A stretch of DNA of 64,000 nt, from positions 36,870-100,869 of the forward strand of contig DASVHD010000046.1 in assembly GCA_036382775.1 (NCBI GenBank), in the 5' to 3' direction. Each line of letters opens with the position of its first letter. Position 1 is the first letter of the stretch. This DNA is from a bacterium. Lineage in GTDB: Bacteria > Hydrothermota > Tepidihabitantia > SM23-42 > JAOAFX01. This document shows, piece by piece, positions 63,394-64,000 of this stretch. The notes under the pieces are model-generated. The model saw only the letters and a list, made by a program, of their open reading frames with translations. It had not been told where the DNA came from and searched no databases. A program made the position numbers and the translations under genes.

Positions 63394-63846
63394 ATGCGAA
63401 TAAATATTGATTCAGGAGAGGCGCTAGGTAAAGCAGCAATATACTATCATGACGCCAAATTCTTACAACACGGTATGAAATACACAGAAGCAGAAAGAGT
63501 ATTCAAACTCGAATTGACACGGGTTAAATATGAAGAGATGACGATCCTTTTGAATTTGGGATTTTTAAAACTGTGTATGGCACCAAGAACAACTTCTGTC
63601 ATGGTTTTTTTGGGGGTAAATGGAGTGTCGTATGACAAAACGAGATTTACAGACGATGACCCTCCTGGCAATATACTAAACTTCGTTTCATTTTACCCTG
63701 ATGAACACAGACTCGAACTAGCGTGTGATGGAAAAACCAAGATTAATCTAAATATTAAGAATATAAATGGTTATTTTGAGGATAATCAATTATTGGGTAA
63801 ATTACATTACATTTCATTTTTCGGTGCTGAAATCGAAAGATCTTGA
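63394..63846 (+). CDS. Candidate immunity protein for the orphan tip
   Basis: 150 aa, charged and soluble, with no signal peptide or known motif. It starts 5 bp after the orphan tip. Place, AT-rich composition and lack of relatives that I recognise fit a cognate immunity gene. Inference only. Confidence 0.5.
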   Translation: MRINIDSGEALGKAAIYYHDAKFLQHGMKYTEAERVFKLELTRVKYEEMTILLNLGFLKLCMAPRTTSVMVFLGVNGVSYDKTRFTDDDPPGNILNFVSFYPDEHRLELACDGKTKINLNIKNINGYFEDNQLLGKLHYISFFGAEIERS

Positions 63847-63860
63847 CTAGATAGATATAG

Positions 63861-63882
63861 GGTCAGCCCTCGAAATTAGAAA
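63861..63882 (+). repeat. 22-bp sequence upstream of RAYT, copy at 6537
   Basis: Identical to 6537-6558. It sits just before the promoter of the transposase gene and probably marks the left side of the element. Confidence 0.75.
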
Positions 63883-63886
63883 GTAA

Positions 63887-63914
63887 TTGACAAAATCAGG
63901 AAAAAGAATATAAT
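63887..63914 (+). promoter_or_regulatory. Promoter of the transposase gene
   Basis: TTGACA (63887-63892), 16-bp spacer, TATAAT (63909-63914), 6 bases to the ATG at 63921. Confidence 0.82.
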
Positions 63915-63920
63915 GAGAGT

Positions 63921-64000
63921 ATGGCGCGTCCCTATCGATTACGCAGTGAAAACTGTCTATACCATATCATGAGCCGGGGCGATGACCGTAAAAGAATTTA
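63921..64000 (+). mobile_element. REP-associated tyrosine (Y1) transposase, N-terminal part
   Basis: The first 26 codons read MARPYRLRSENCLYHIMSRG and then DDRKRI. This is the standard RAYT/IS200-like start (ARPxR...YHVxSRGxxRxxI). It is cut by the window edge. RAYTs are single-strand transposases related to REP palindromes. Confidence 0.85.

Noticed and set aside
1..64000. tRNA, rRNA or other structured RNA genes
   Set aside because: I read the intergenic gaps on both strands for T-loop (GGTTCGANTCC) and acceptor patterns and found none. A covariance-model scan would be needed to exclude small RNAs.

Overview
The window looks like chromosomal DNA of an uncultured Gram-negative bacterium of roughly balanced base composition. 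Envelope genes support this: a TonB-dependent receptor, a TonB-type C-terminal domain, a FlgD/T9SS-like C-terminal tail, an mDAP-type MurE and a complete dcw cluster. The combination (DUF5752 next to trehalose genes, FlgD-like tails, YD-repeat proteins, word-like intergenic repeats, leaderless promoters) resembles candidate division WOR-3 and relatives in the FCB neighbourhood. That placement is an inference from gene content, not a phylogeny.

Layout. 1-2037 (minus): rpsP-khpA-trmD-rplS-rnhB, with rimM missing from its usual place. 2154-4961 (minus): a secreted hydrolase and an envelope-stress-like set (DUF2089 zinc-ribbon regulator, two tiny membrane proteins with a shared RDWP motif, a SHOCT-like protein, a DUF4097 protein). 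5149-6472: asnS, followed by REP-like palindromes. 6741-11711 (plus): glycosyltransferase, flippase-like protein, Ugd, Uxs and MscS, a UDP-xylose/surface glycan operon. 12059-15744: a peptide-binding lipoprotein fused to a TonB C-terminal domain, a FlgD-tailed secreted protein and a truncated ttcA. 15741-20598 (minus): pdxJ-secD-secF-pgpA-pncC-thpR. 20695-24035: a GAF-GGDEF cyclase, hypD and a PflX-type radical SAM protein. 24153-28205: otsAB-DUF5752-treT, two trehalose routes in one operon. 28192-39788: patatin, ion transporter, sucCD, HAMP protein, GHL10 hydrolase, transglutaminase-like protease, PAS-GGDEF cyclase and TonB-dependent receptor. 40002-55883: mraZ-(STAS)-rsmH-ftsL-ftsI-murE-murF-mraY-murD-ftsW-murG-murC-murB-(mini ftsQ)-ftsA-ftsZ. 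56070-63846: a broken YD-repeat/Rhs polymorphic toxin locus with a second orphan toxin tip and two candidate immunity genes. It ends at a RAYT/Y1 transposase cut by the window edge.

The strongest system-level signals are three. First, about sixteen sigma70-type promoters have a 16-bp spacer and often a -10 box only 5-9 bp before the start codon, which implies widespread leaderless mRNAs. Second, the Rhs locus carries two exchangeable tips joined at a 41-bp identical junction. Third, a 22-bp sequence shared by the RAYT gene and a REP-like palindrome cluster links that transposase to a possible target. Unusual proteins include the SBP-TonB fusion, a miniature FtsQ, a STAS protein inside the dcw cluster, a MurD with an altered core motif and an FtsZ with two tail peptides.
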